From Fomes fomentarius (taxonomy: Eukaryota; Basidiomycota; Agaricomycetes; Polyporales; Polyporaceae), in contig JABYQN010000001.1 in the NCBI GenBank assembly GCA_022606135.1, forward strand, positions 3,162,001-3,226,000: a stretch of DNA of 64,000 nucleotides. The letters run 5' to 3'. Under the pieces are notes generated by a model that did not search any database, was not told the origin of the DNA, and saw only the letters and a program-made list of their open reading frames with translations. Positions 11,325 to 24,503 of the stretch are shown piece by piece. Both the position numbers and the translations under genes were made by a program. Position 1 is the first letter of the stretch; every line of letters begins with the position of its first letter.

Positions 11325-11570
11325 ACTTTCCAGCTATGCAATAAGATAACGTGCGTTTGTATGACTAAAATGTCGAATCGGGGAATGGGTGGTAGTTGAG
11401 CAAAGGACTCGGAGTCTAGTAGACATCAGACATCGTGGGATGGCTGGCGCTTGCGAAAAGATGACCTAATCTGGTTTAACTTGCTACTTGTCTACTGCCA
11501 CCAACTCTGCTTAGACCTAACCAGCTCCGCTTTGCTCTTGCTGCGACTGTCGAAATAGGTGACAGCAACT
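11325..11570. promoter_or_regulatory. Shared promoter of DTD and PPIL1-like cyclophilin
   Basis: Divergent start codons are 246 bp apart. No TATA box stands out. Both products act in RNA-related housekeeping, but co-regulation is inference. Confidence 0.5.
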
Positions 11571-12324
11571 ATGGAGTCTGTGGTGCTCGAAACTAGCATG
11601 GGCGACATCCAGTTGGAGTTGTATTGGGATCATGCACCCCGAGTAGGTCGGGTCACTCTTCTTCCCTTGGTCTGACCCTCTGATTAACCTACGCATGCAA
11701 TAGACCTGTAAAAACTTTGCGGAGCTAGCGAAACGCGGATACTACAATGGGTCGTCTTCCACCGCATTATCGCCGTGAGTGTGCTTCTGTTTTTGTTTTA
11801 GCTATTATATCCCCATAGCGCTTTTCATAGGACTTCATGATCCAAGGTGGTGACCCGACCGGTACTGGCCGTGGCGGTACGAGCATCTATGGGCAAAAAT
11901 TGTGAGTGATTACAATGACGCGAGCTAGCTCTCCAACCTGGTAGTGTACCCTCAGCGAAGATGAGATTCATCCGGAACTTCGCTTCACGGGAGCCGGGAT
12001 ACTGGCCATGGCAAATTCTGGCCCCAACACGAATGGTGTGCACACATAGAGTTATGTGCAACCAGCGCCGCTGCTCACCCGTGTGCAACAGGGTCTCAAT
12101 TCTTCATCACGCTCGCACCGACTCCGTATCTGGACAACAAGCACACCATTTTCGGCCGTGTAAGTGCGGGAATGCGTGTCGTCCAACGACTGGGGGCGGT
12201 AGCTACTGATGCACAAGATCGGCAAGTCTCTCGTTGCGTGCGTAGACCATACATCCTTAAATCTCTGAAATATCTGTGCAGGCCTCGTGAAGACGTGAAG
12301 ATATATAAAGCACGGGTCATATGA
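11571..12324 (+). CDS. PPIL1/Cyp1-type spliceosomal cyclophilin, one-base frameshift
   Basis: Peptidyl-prolyl cis-trans isomerase of the PPIL1 class, a single cyclophilin domain that joins activated spliceosomes. Exons are 11571-11642, 11704-11774, 11831-11901, 11956-12035, 12092-12221 and 12282-12324. The family order is clear: [103 protein letters not shown], then [11 protein letters not shown] at the end. Exon 2 is 71 nt instead of 72: frame is lost between YYNG and VVFHRII at the GGG of aatgggtcgtc. One missing base there, most simply a G, explains it. The last intron has a GC donor (GCAAGT). All other splice junctions preserve frame, so I read this as a sequence error or a very recent lesion in an otherwise intact gene. 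Confidence 0.88.
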
Positions 12325-13866
12325 GTCGATGTCATCGAGCACCCTCTAATTGCTACCCTCAAACCCTCGTCTCTCTCATTTTGAAGGCATTTCCGTTGCA
12401 TCTCTTCTCCCGTCGCCGACTCATTGTAACAGATACCGTCGCATTTTGTATACAACTCTCTTTCTTCCTTCGGCGCCGGGGACGAGTCTCGGCTCATCTT
12501 CTTTCGTGTCTGCATTTGGGGCCCCTTTTCCGTCGTTGCCACATGCCGCCGCTTTCGCATTGCGATCAACACACGAATTCAATGTCGAAGATACTGTGCC
12601 GCGACATTGACCCGTGGGCTCCCTCGAAAGTCTCTTAGATATGTTCCACTCTATCTGACGCAATGTCTGTTTACCTGCCATATCTGCGTCTATAGGAATG
12701 TGAACGGCTAATGCCGCGACCGGAGTGTACCATGGTACGGGACTCCTGGTACCATATACATCGCACCCTTCTTTCTCACGCGCGCTCCAGGAACATGGCC
12801 TTGGGTAGGGAAGGTTCGATGACAACGCGAATGCGTGTTCTCTGCATGTGGCCTCCAACCTTTCTCACAGCAATGAAAAAGACACGAAAATTGGATGCGA
12901 GTGCTTCCTGATGTTCACTCACTCTCGTCCGATTGGTCGAGCGACTCGCGCCCTCCGAGTCTGCTTCGACGTCTCTTACGGCACATCCAATCAGTCCGAG
13001 GAGCAAGAGCAATGTTGTCTTATTGGTGTTGCGAAGATCGTCTGCCACACCACACTGGGCAAAGATGGGGTCTGGGGTGCGTTCTGGTCTCTTGACCTAC
13101 CGTATGCACCACATCCGGGAGCACAAACTCCGGACACGACGCCTTGTTCTTTCTGCGTCACGTCCTGTGCCAATGCACTATTCCACCTTCTCGAGGATTC
13201 CACCAGCCGGCGGATGGACCTCCGTAATCCTGCTATCACGATCGTGCTTGACCTCTCGTAAAGGGTACCCATGATGAGCGGCGCCCCCTCATACGCTTGG
13301 TCTCCTCAGAGCTCGTGTCAAGATCATTTTGCGTAATTTGGGAGGGTTTGACCCGCTATTTCGTGTTGTGTGAAGTGGACGCGGTCACCCCGCCCAGTTC
13401 CGCCGGTCGGTCTTGCCACCGTCCTGTCGACTCGTTGTGATCCACTCTGCGTGACCAAGTCCGAGGGCCATCTGGATATCGCGATATGTACCTGTCCTAC
13501 GGCGTGTTTCCAATGTTTCGGCTATTCAGGCCCAGGAGGCGGCGCTGCGTTCTTGGGCGCGCGAACCACTAGGCATGTGCAACCTTGATACTGAAATGAC
13601 ATGATGAATAGGATCGCACTCGGTGTATTATGTACGTGTCATGCGTAGGCTATGTATGAGAGATGTCCATCCACCGTATCGTAAAACGAAACGTCTACAA
13701 GGCTTGCGTTCTTCCGACAACGAGCGAATGCGTCATGACGAAAGAATACGTAGGCCAACGAACGTTAGATATGCCACAACATCACACGAGCGAAAACGAT
13801 AACAAGTGCGAGATAGTACAGAACTCTGATAGTACATGGAAGGCTGAAGAAGGAGAAAGAGCAGGA
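12325..13866. other. Unresolved 1.5-kb segment
   Basis: Several open stretches occur on both strands but none gives a recognisable domain, and no chain of exons with consistent phases could be built. The first part of the plus strand (12350-12610) is pyrimidine-rich, like a leader. The last few hundred bases should include the 3' UTR of the Cdc4-like gene. A small fast-evolving gene or a decayed one is possible. Confidence 0.3.
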
Positions 13867-16755
13867 TTACGGTTGCCACCGCCTGCGATGGCCCGCATTG
13901 CGCGTCCGGGGTCGTGTAGGGGTTTCGTCCACGGATGGCAGCGTGCGCAACAACACATCCGAAGATCCCGCGTCTTGAATGGCAGACGGAAGGGGTGCTG
14001 CGGCCGAGGAGCCTTCTCGCTGTGCACGACTCCTGGTGGAGGTCCGTGTGCGGTACTGGCTGGCTGATGCGTCGCGGCTGGTGGACGCACGTGCACTCTG
14101 CTCGACTTCGATCGGTTCCTCACGCCAGTCGCGCACACGTCCCGATGGTTCGTCTTCATCGGTCGTGCCGAAATCTTGGTCCGCGTCCGCGTCCAGCAGC
14201 TCGGTGTCGGACGGGATACCCTCCAAGTCCTGATCCATGGCGTCGGCTTCTACTTGAGCACGATCCATCTCATCGTCCTCATCACTGTAGTCCGACTCCT
14301 CGTCATATAGTCCGCCGGGTGGCTCCCCTTCCCAATCATCGTCCTCGTCGTTGCCGAAGTCCCAGACGTCGAGGACAGTGGAGTCCATACGGTTACTCGC
14401 AGCAACACACCATCGACCCTCGAACACAACTTGCCACACTCCAACGATACCGGTGAGGAGGTCGCGCACTTGCGAGCCATCGCGGATGTCCCACATTTTC
14501 AGGGTGCCATCGGAGCCACTGAGCACCTTGAACTCGTCGTGTTGGAAACACGTGATGGCGCCGTTGTGCGCCGCAAGCGTGTGTCGCAGCTCGCCGGTAT
14601 CAGGGTCCCAAACACGGAGCGTAGAGTCTGCAGCTGCAGAGACGAGGTAGGATGGAGAAAGGCCGAGCAGTCCGACGAGTGACGTATGCCCCGCAAGAAC
14701 GTGCTGACATTGGCCTGTGAGCAAGTTCCAGACACGAACCGTGCCGTCCATTGAACCAGAACATGCTAGGTTGCGGTTGATGTCCAGCACGACGCTATAC
14801 ACTGAACACAGTCGGAGATGCTATCAATAATTTTCTCGGCGCAGGTGAGACTAGAATTGTTTCGCACCTTTTTGCGTGTGCCCAACCAGCACCCATTTGC
14901 ATGTCCCAGTGATGATGTCCCAGATTCGGACGGTGCAATCATAGCTCCCAGACACAAGGGTGCGGCCCCTGGCGGCAAGAGCACGGACCGCATGGTCGTG
15001 TCCTTCCAGATGCAACTTGTGGTATGGGTTATCCTCCACATCCTCCTGCGCAGCGTGACGTCAGGCTTTGCAGGATGTAAGTAGATGACATCCTTATCAC
15101 GCACCTCTGAAGGATCTACCTCGGTATCATCCGCACCGTAGCATCTGTATTCTTCGTCCCCAGGCCTGGGTAGTGTCCATACCCTAAGGGAGTGGTCCCG
15201 GCTTCCAGTGACAATAAGCGGTCGTTTCGGCCATTTCTCCCTCACGATGATGCCCTGTTCATTCTCGTAGTCGATCCACTCTGGTTTCACTATAGCTAGA
15301 CAACGGACAGTACTGGTGTGCCCTCCAAAGACATGGGTGCAGCGCCCTGTTTCAAGATCCCAGATCCGGACCGTCCGGTCCGTCGAACCACTGACGAGTG
15401 TATTCTTGGTTGCAGCTAAGGCCCACACACCACCGTCGTGCCCATCGAGCGAACGTATGAGGGTGCCTGTAACGGGGGAGTATACGTGGATCGAGTGGTC
15501 GTCCGACGCGGAGATAATCCGTCCATGCGAGAAGATGAGGCAAGTTACGACAGAGTGCCCGTGTGCTGGGAACGTCAGGCGCTTAGGGTCCTGGTTGGTC
15601 ACCCAACGTGTGCGCGTCAAGTGGCGTGACTTGAAGAGGATCTTGTACGGGTGAGGCAATGGAAGGGAACGAGGGGCAGGGAGGCCTTGTCGCCGACGTC
15701 GGGCCATAATAGCATCAGAAAATGCGGTCTCAGAGTCCCGTCCGAACCAAATCTTCGTACTCTTTAGGAGATCGCGCCAAAGGACGGGATCAGAGTCGAT
15801 GATGGCTCGCCATGATTTCGATACCCTAGAGGCACGAGCGAGATCTGGGAATGAGAGGAAGCTCAGAACCAGGGAGACGAGCTCCGGAGGAAGGAGAGTT
15901 AGGAAATCTCGAGCGAGGGTAGGGGTAAGAACGGAATGGAGTGTGCGTAGAACGGAGAGAGGAGAGTGTCGCAGGAATGTGAGTAGTACATGAGACTGGA
16001 GGGCTGGTGGCAAACTTGAGAAATGTGAGAGCAAAGTAGGTAGGGCTAGCAGTGTTGTCATAGACATGTCCGGTTGTAGCGGAGCCTGACTTTGGGCCAG
16101 GGCCTGGGGTTGTGGTGATGAGTGGCCGCTGGGAGGTGCGGATGGCCATATGCTCTCTGGAGGTGGTGATCCATGAGGGGATGGTAGGGGAGAGGGAGGC
16201 GCAGCGGTATTCATGGTGTTTATGGGAGGAGGTTGATGACCTTTGGCCTTCTTGCGCGGTGGTGTTGTTGTGACGAGACCAGGGATGGTTTCGATACCCT
16301 CCATCATGTTCTCGTTGCTGTACGACCTCTTGCGGCCGTATCGCTCGATGGCTTCAACAAGACCAACCTCCTTACGCGAGTCGTTCTCGTCGCGCTTGAC
16401 CATCCTCCAGCCCTTTCCCTCGACCACCGATTCCTCCTCCTGCATCTCGTGTTCGCCGAGTTCGCCATCGCGGAATGTGGCACGGGAACCACCAGGGAAG
16501 ACAAGCGGGAATTCGCGTAATGATCTGGGCAATGTCGCATTGAGGAGCGGGTAGAGCTTTGGGTCCTTTGGCGAAGATGGCTGGGGGATGGATGGGAGGG
16601 GAATGGGCGCGTATGTGGTTGTTGTCGTGGTCGTTGTGACCACCCTGCGAGGAACGCGTGTGAGCATGCAGATGACGAACGCACTGAAAACATACGCACG
16701 TCGTAGTATTCACGGACGGGGCGAGGTATAGAGACGGTCGTGGATTGTTGTTCAT
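13867..16755 (-). CDS. Cdc4/FBXW7-type F-box and WD40 protein
   Basis: Substrate receptor of an SCF ubiquitin ligase, probably nuclear, binding phosphodegrons through the WD40 propeller. Exons 16755-16700, 16644-15105, 15045-14868 and 14801-13867 total 2,709 nt, 902 residues. After a Pro/Ser/Thr-rich N-terminal ~230 residues comes the F-box (LLPPELVSLVLSFLSFPDLA, RVSKSWRAII). WD repeats follow: IISASDDHSIHVYS, LVSGSTDRTVRIWD, IVTGSRDHSLRVWT, LVSGSYDCTVRIWD, ACSGSMDGTVRVWN, LVSAAADSTLRVWD, LSGSDGTLKMWD, so seven or more blades. The C-terminal ~170 residues are acidic and disordered, longer than in yeast Cdc4. The second intron (59 nt) is open on the coding strand but its removal restores the blade frame (DPSE joins EDVEDNPYHKLHLEGHD). 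S. pombe Pop1/Pop2 and Met30-like proteins are alternatives. Confidence 0.9.
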
Positions 16756-19700
16756 CGTGGACGAGGACGAGAGGACTACCCGCGCAGCTTCAAGCTCTGG
16801 CGGTGGACGTGAACCGATGAGGCCACCTCGAGCGCCCGAGCGCGTCCTTGTGCCACAGCGGAGTCTCAAACACGCGGGCCGCCCGCCCTTTGTCGTCTGC
16901 GCGCGTCCTTGTCCTCTTTCTTCCAAATTCCATCTTCGACGACGCCAGTTGGTAGACAAAAAGGCGGGTACTTGACTCGTATATATGTTATGCGACTACT
17001 TGATATATCATCGAGGTCATGTCAGGAACCAGGCCTCCAACCGCCACATGGGCATGTACCTGATATAAGGTTTCTCAGCTGGACTACGAGATCCCACTCA
17101 ATCGCTGAAGATGAGGTAACTCTTCTGGGAATCACTTTCTCCAGGTCCGTCCGGTACTTGCGATGTAGTATTTGAAGAGGGCGGTGATGGGTCGTCAAAG
17201 TCTAACCACAGTCCAATCATCAGTTTTGTTTTGCCAATCCGCATGCGACAAACCAATCTCAAGGTGCTCACTAATCACGAAAATTTCCCGTCGCCGCATC
17301 CAGTCTCATTGGCCGAGACAATCAGAAAGCCATATCGTCAGGGCGACAACTACATGTTATCCTGAACTCTTTGCAGAGTGCCTTCCGTCATTCCATTCCC
17401 CATGACTCAAGTCTTCCTTGGTGGGATCATCGGCTCTAGGCTATAGACGGCAGTCAGTCAGAACCGCCCCTGCGCATACTAGCGTCCTGCGTTGTCGAGG
17501 CCAGGTTCGGTGATATTTCTGGCCGCCGAAGATAGACAGATCCACCCCAAGTTGCCGTCGACGTCGACGCAGGCACGGAAAGCTCGAGCAACCTTCAAAC
17601 CTTCAGTTTGTTGGGCGCGCGACACTCGTGAGTATGATACTGTTCGTTTGCCTTATACGGTGCCTATTCACCCAGCTCCTCAGCTCCTCTCCCATGGGCG
17701 CAATTCAAAGTCCGTGGTCGCGTCCCAGCGGGACGCGAAGCAACGGCAGTGGGTGCTATTAGCCGCCTCGTAGCGATAACGGTCCGCACGACACCAGTCG
17801 TTGGGGCAAGGTGCCTGGTGGATTGCAACACCTGGAAGTGTAAAATTGGGCCTCCTCAGCCGATGACCAACGACAAGTGTTCGAAGGTTTTGCTCTTTGT
17901 CCGCGACTTATTGCGCGTACTTGGGTAAGGGAATCCTTGAAGATCGCAAACGACCATCGTTCAATCGCGAAGTCTTCATGCCGGTATGCATCTTCTTCCC
18001 GTTTTGTCGGTCATATACACTCACGTCGACGCCACCCACCAAGGGTCGCAAGAACGCGCCGCACTCAAGCTTGCTTCCGTCCCTTCGGCATGCCGTGCTC
18101 GAAAATACCTCCGAGGAATATTTCCCACAGCGTGAATGGACGAAGATCGACGCTTGACCAACTATAAGTCGGCTGTGTAGCGTTTGCGTCAGATGCTTGC
18201 AAATCCGCAATAATACAGATCTCGTCATCGTGGAATCGGGCCGTGATACTGTGCGCAGTTTCGTATCGATTCAAGCTCACCATATCCTACCTGCCCTGGC
18301 CCTGACCAACGCGAGCTGTCCTCTTGTGCCCCAAAACCTATCCTCATTTTTGTTCACCCGTCAGACGTCCCAGGATGGGCACATCCATATTCGGACCTCA
18401 GCTCTTTCCTGTTCCTGACGGTCCTCGGAACCAATATCCGGCATGATTGACTTCGTGTGGAGAGACGATTCGAAGCTGTACACCGCCTCATCGAATATAT
18501 TGATGGTTTTCTTGCGCCACCATTCCCTGCCCTCAAAGGTACGCTCTCACCGGCGCTGTTAAATATGTTCAGGGGGAGGTACTTTGTTATTTTAAAAAGA
18601 TGGGGAAACACACTCGGGCAGGTACATATGTTGTACACGACGTCATAAGAGCACAGGTCCATACCACGTCGCTCAGGGGAGGGGTCCTATATGCTTGTGT
18701 GCAGTGACCGCCTCTCCGTCGCCTCCGTCGCAGCCCACCGACGTTGGTGTGAGATAATATTAGAAGAAAACTAGTAATCACTCTCACCATGACCGCCTCA
18801 AATCCGATGCGTAATCCGTTACTCAGACGGATAGAGTTCGGGAGCAGGATATCCATGTCAGAAGCGACCAGCATGAGCATGATCCCATGGGAGGTAGAAC
18901 TCGATGCACATTCCATGAACATGGAGCGGAACTTGGACCATGCCCATGTATGACTAGACCCCCCGATGCCCGCGAAAGCCGAAGTGGGGCCCAGCCACGG
19001 AGCCGCCGGGTGCCAATGTCGCACTCGTGGACGTGGATAACACTGCACGCGCATGAGAGCGTGGCGGTTACAAAGGCACCCAGACATGCGCCCAGACGCG
19101 TCGTCTGGTGCTTCCTGTAGGCACCGAAACCGCCTCCCGCTATCGCAGGGGGCGTTGCTGCGAGGGCTCCATTGCATGCCATGCGGGCATGGGAGGCGAG
19201 TGGACCTAAAGGAGAGGACGCGCCGTATCTTGCATTGTTGGCGTGCTGTGGATGGAACCGTGACCCTGGTGCAGCCGGTCGGTGCTCGTGGCCCGCGGGA
19301 GGGCTTAATGATGGTCCGACGATACCAACCGAACTTTTCGTTGAATGCGAGGGAAGTTGGAGTGAGAGAAGCCGGGAAATGACGGGATGTAATGGGGAAT
19401 TCGAGACAGGCGCGAAGATGGAGGTGGTCGTCTGATTGGAACGATACAGGGGTGGGTATTCGCACGACCGCTAGTATGAGCTGACGTTATTGGGAGGTAT
19501 GTCGAAGTGGCGGCGTGAGGTAGGACCCACACCCAAGTGGTCCTTGAGCATACCATCATTGAGTGATCTGTGCTAATACCAGTCGTTGGTCACCAGCGGC
19601 CTGTCGTGGCGGTCGCCTGTAACTCCAAGTCTTGTCATGGGGCCGTCTTTCGGGAGAGCATTCAGGGACAAGATCAAGTCTGCGGGTGTGCACGACACAT

Positions 19701-22700
19701 ACCTTCTTAGTGCATATCGGGCCACAGTGCCGGGAGACCCTTGATAACATACACAGAACCGTCGAGCTGCGTCGCAACGATAATTGTTACGGCATTGCGC
19801 CGTAAACCACAGCGCACCCGAGACGGGGATTCGCGGGGCCGTAAAGATCACTTAGCTAGATTTTCTGTTCCGCACCCGCACTCATGTCAGTGACGATACC
19901 AAATCGGGGCTACGACATCGGAAGCCATTGAAGCATACACGCACGCACGCGAGGTGTTCCGTGCATGGTTCCGTGAAATTTCACAAGCAACCTCGACAAC
20001 CAGGGAGAGAAGACGCACTAGTACAAAAGTAGACACGGGCTTGCTGGAAGTATCCGACCATGAAAGTCATAGCTGTGAGTAGTCTAGCGGCCCATGGACG
20101 AACTTTGAGTCAGATTCTGGGAGCTCTGGTATCAACCATGGGTTGCAGCAATCAATCGGGTCCTAACGATCGCCGTGGATTCGCATTGAGGAAGAGCAGC
20201 TGGACAGACGTACGTTTTGGTGAGATCTGCCAAGTGGCGGTAGGAGGGTCCTATGCCCGCTTGCAATGGTAGTCGTGGGCCCCCAAGCGTGTATGATTGA
20301 GCGGCAGCAAAGCTTTGTGATTCTCCTGTGAGTTGTGCACAGTCATGCGCCAACATAGGGACGGAGTTCAGGCCGTGTGGTCAGCACGATTGATGTTTGC
20401 CGCCCGTCGACGTCATATTTCGACACCATCCGCTGTTCCGTAGCGGTGAGAACTGGGCGAGAGCTAGAGCACAGAGCAAACAGGACGCGGGCGACACAAC
20501 CATCAGCACAGACCATATGGCCAAGTCATTCCTGAGAACAGAGGACCCACGATTTCGAAGAAGTCTGGCAGAGCATGTGGTGCGGGCGCTGGTAATGTCA
20601 CTTCGACCCTTATCTCTGAAGAGCAGAGAAAGTGCATTGGAGGTGGGAAGGAGGAGTTGGCAGCGAACTCGATGCTGTCATAGTGCTGCACGGCGAGGTG
20701 GGCGAATTGAGAGGATGTGCGGCGCGCCATATCCGCCCCACAGCTAGGGCAACCAACCCGTCCGCGCACGGCGACGGGCTCTCGCGCTTACGGCAGGTGG
20801 ACACGGTCCGTCCCCAACGTCCAGGCGTCCAATGAGATGTCCAAGAAGCGCAACTGCGAGCCAGGAGCCATTCTGATGGACCGGTTGGGAGCCAATGGCG
20901 GTTTGCGGGGGGATCCTGGAAGGGCTCGGGACCGTAGAAGGAGGAGATCGCGGGAGAGATCCTGTCATTTAAGGACGGTCCCTCCGATGGAATTCCTCAG
21001 TCTCACGAGCTTCGGCGCTGGCCGCAATAGCAGCGCGATTTTTTTGGCTGGGTGCATATAACTCTGCCATGCGTTCTTCGCCACTCATGGCGGGCGTGGG
21101 TGCTGTCCTGGGCAGTATGAGGTCGATACGAGCGGGCGAATGCGCGGAGATCAGAGACGCGAAGAAAGACTCACGGTCATATACCATGGGCGACGGGCGA
21201 CTGGAACGGGGTCGAGTATGCGCCTCGCAGCGCGTGGAGAGAAAGAGAGTGGCGTAGCAAAGGTACACGCCCCCCACACGGGCTGTGCTCCTCGCACCTT
21301 TTATCCCTGCGGCCCGCCCTTGCCGCGGCTGCGAGAGTGCCAATTAGGAAGGTGCTCAAGAACGAACGAACCGTCCCAAGCCCTCACGTCTGGCAAAGTA
21401 CTTCTCTCTACGCACTACTGGCACCGAGATTGTCCAAATCATATTGCTAAGATTTCAGAGGCTGTTTGGCGAGCAGCTGTTTCCCTGAACGATGGCCTCG
21501 CGGCTATTACCGACATCGCGTCCTCCGTGGGTACAGAAAGCGGAAAGCGTCCGAAGCGAACAGCGTGTTGAATTTCATGATTCGCTTGCTACGTATATGC
21601 CTGCTCAGCTGATCCTGCACCGTGTCTCACCAAGATGAACGATGCAGGGAATCACACATACATACTCGCGGGATCCCACTGCCTGTATGTTGAACGGAAA
21701 TAGTACCACCTCCTGGCAATAACCGAAAATCCTTTCCACTCAAGTCCTGTCACCAGACCGCGGAGGATTTCATCACAAAGGCTCCGGACATATTCACCCT
21801 ACTGGGAGTGCATATCCTTCTAGTAGTCCAGAAAGAAGACAAGGGGAGGCTTCTTGTCGTCGACCTAGCTGATATGCTCGATGTCGTAGCCATCCAAACG
21901 TCAAGACGGCCTACCTTCCAGAACCAACCTACTGATACGTCCAGATCACGTATGAGTATCAGGCACGGCATTCGCACATTGTACGTACGTCTGACGTCCT
22001 TCTACTCATAACCGCGTCCACGGACTTCCTGGTAGAGCCCGAGGAACGGCATGTTACGTAGCAAGGGAGACTATCCGAAGGGTAGTCAAGAACAGTGGTG
22101 GCGGTGCACGAGGTAGGGGCGTTGCTCTGGCCTCTTGCCAACGAACTGTTCCCTGTCAGAGGCGGCTAAACTCAAGGAAATTAGACAAGGGGATGGAAAG
22201 GGAAGGCCCGCACTGCCGACGTGTTGTTGCTGTGGAGTGCGAACGCTGCTGCACGATTCTGTCGGGACTGAAGGTTGAGTTGAACAAAGTAATAGAATTT
22301 CGGAGGTCGCGCGTAGTGCCTCGGCCATCCTGCTCGTGCGCTGATCGCGGCTGTTTGTCAGAACACTCAGCACATTGCCCAACCTGGCCCACGTCCGAGT
22401 GCGACGTCGGACGATGAGGGCATGAACCACACGTAGGCGCGCATCTGAGTCAGGGGTTACGGACACTGCGAAGCCCTGTTGCGTAACACGCCGGCCTGTA
22501 CGGCGCCGTCTCGCAGAGAGTAATATATAAATCTGTATAACAAGGCAACATGTCATTCCGGCCATCAAATTGCCGTACAAGGGGGTTTAGCTCGCTCCCT
22601 GACACTGGGGAGTGTGTATGGCACACCATACCGTATACGCGCCGGTGTCCATGCAGAATTCATCGAACACTCATAGTTCGGGGGATTGGATAGAAAGGAA

Positions 22701-24470
22701 GGACTGCGCACCTGCGCCGAAGCAGAAGAACCCGTCGAGAGACATGATGGAGCGCAGCATCCAGGTCGTACCTGGTTCAGAAGAAACGGCGGCTCGCGGC
22801 TCGCGTAAGATCTGACTTGCGCAGTCGCAGCCGGAAGTACAAAATACGACACCTTTCTGCAGCTGAGTCAGGGATACTGGACGTTCTGGATTCAAGGTCA
22901 ATGCCAAGCCGAAGTAAGCGTAGATATTCTTGCACGCACATTTTACGGGAGGCGTCCCGCGACTATCGGTCGGCGGCTCCTAGCCGCGCATTCGGGGATG
23001 TGCGCATGGAGAAGTTTTAATTTAACAACGAAGAGACGACTGTTCCGTCCCTCTGCGTCTACTCATCATGAGTCAGTCATTGCGTATCAGAAAGAAAGCT
23101 TGCGCACGCTGCCAGGGTGGTTTGCCGCAAGGATAGAGGATACGCAGTACCATGCATGTACGGAAGCCGCGTCAGCCACTGGCATGCTACATCGGATATT
23201 CGGGCGTCATATTTGGGATGCAGCCCGGCGTGACCGCGGTATTCATGGGAGCAGGTGTCGGAATGAATATTGAGGAAGGGAGGAGATCGCACCAATGGGC
23301 TACGATGCGGAGTATTGGGTGCGTGTACCAGATCAGTACGGGATGAGGCTGATGAACAGTATAAGCGACCCCATTTCTATATTCAGTGCATTTGTATTGC
23401 GAGTTAGCCCGACGTGGCCACCTTGTGAGTGGGCCAGCCTCGCGATGCATGGCCAGGATGACGGCAGAGTGAGAAGTCAGTATGACGTCGTGCAGGGCGG
23501 AAAACACAAACATACCACAACACATCTAGCAAGGTATGTTCGCGGGGGGATTCGCCTGATATGGTGGCGCCGCTTACGACAATACAAGCGAGATTAAGGT
23601 GGTATGTACTGCCGCCCATAGCTGAGCGACCAACGCTCAGGGTGGCAACGGACGTCAATGCATGATCAGTCAAACAACGGCTGGCGCAATGACATCCCCC
23701 GACTAACCCGTCGAACCCGTCTACAGCCCACGTTGCCGTCAATTGCGGACCGCGATGGGGCGCCACGAGTCACGACGACCACCCAGCGAGCGTGGTGGCA
23801 CGTCTTTCGCTGAGTCGCGACAACAGGGCTGGCAAAACGCCGCACAAGGTACCCATGGGAAGGGGACGCGTCCGAATGCGTTAAACCACTTACCGGTTCG
23901 GTCGCGCAGTTATGCTTTATAAACGGCCACCATGCGCACCTCCTCTGGGCCATGGGACCGGGCACCGATGAATTCGTGGGTTTGTAAGTAAATCCGAGGG
24001 GTGGTGGACTCCAACCTCGTTTTGTGTGTGCGGATCACGTCACGAGCTGTCGCTTCAGGAACGGAGGCCAGACCAGGAAAATACAATAAGCCTACGTATG
24101 CATCACGTCCGCAGGATTTGAGGACTTCCTTCACCTTCACGTTGGTCGTACTATACGTGGAGCCAGTGTTCCGTGGACGGTCCTTGAGTGACGGGGAATG
24201 TCCCTTACATGTGAGGAGCTGACCTAGGGCGGGACCGAGGGCGCAGTCGTGACAACCGGAAATTAAAGCAGGTAGGAAATGAACGCGGTTCATATGCACA
24301 CATGAGATGCATATGGTGGAGCTCACCGTGGCTGTCTGACAACGTAACCAGCGGAGTTTTACCTGTATTGTGCAACTCCACTCCCGCCAATTGACTGGAT
24401 ATCGTGGGAAGACACACCGTGATTATGAGGACACGCAGACACGCAAGTCCCCATGTGTATTTTCGGGAGG
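16756..24470. other. Gene-poor 7.7-kb region, no gene supported
   Basis: I could not build a multi-exon gene or recognise a domain here on either strand. Coding-like patches include a minus-strand stretch at about 18283-18065 (FHDDEICIIADLQASDANA, SSVDLRPFTLWEIFLGGIF), a minus-strand small-residue-rich stretch at 19182-18823 (AIAGGGFGAYRKHQTTRLGA), a minus-strand stretch at 21186-20969 (MSGEERMAELYAPSQKNRAA), and a plus-strand stretch near 21765-21960 (DFITKAPDIFTLLGVHILLV). None continues into a neighbour in a consistent phase. No terminal repeats, reverse-transcriptase or transposase motifs were seen. Decayed genes, lineage-specific multi-intron genes or noncoding transcripts remain possible. 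Confidence 0.35.
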
Positions 24471-24503
24471 TCCGGAAGAACGATGATTAGGTATCGCGGG
24501 AGG

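Noticed and set aside
12350..13272. Possible phosphatase-like or other gene on either strand
   Set aside because: No catalytic motif was found and exon phases could not be matched, so no product is named.
15045..15104. Reading the Cdc4-like exon straight through this segment
   Set aside because: The read-through leaves the WD40 frame. Removing a GT-AG intron here restores the next blade.
18587..19465. 292-codon open stretch on the minus strand
   Set aside because: Composition is Arg/Cys/Pro-rich as in random GC-rich frames. No domain was found, and another minus frame over the same bases looks no worse.
22086..22580. Minus-strand stretch with a hydrophobic start (about 164 codons)
   Set aside because: One possible membrane segment only; no further segments or splice chain to make a known membrane family.
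16756..24470. Transposable element
   Set aside because: No long terminal or inverted repeats, no target-site duplication, and no reverse-transcriptase, integrase or transposase motif could be seen.
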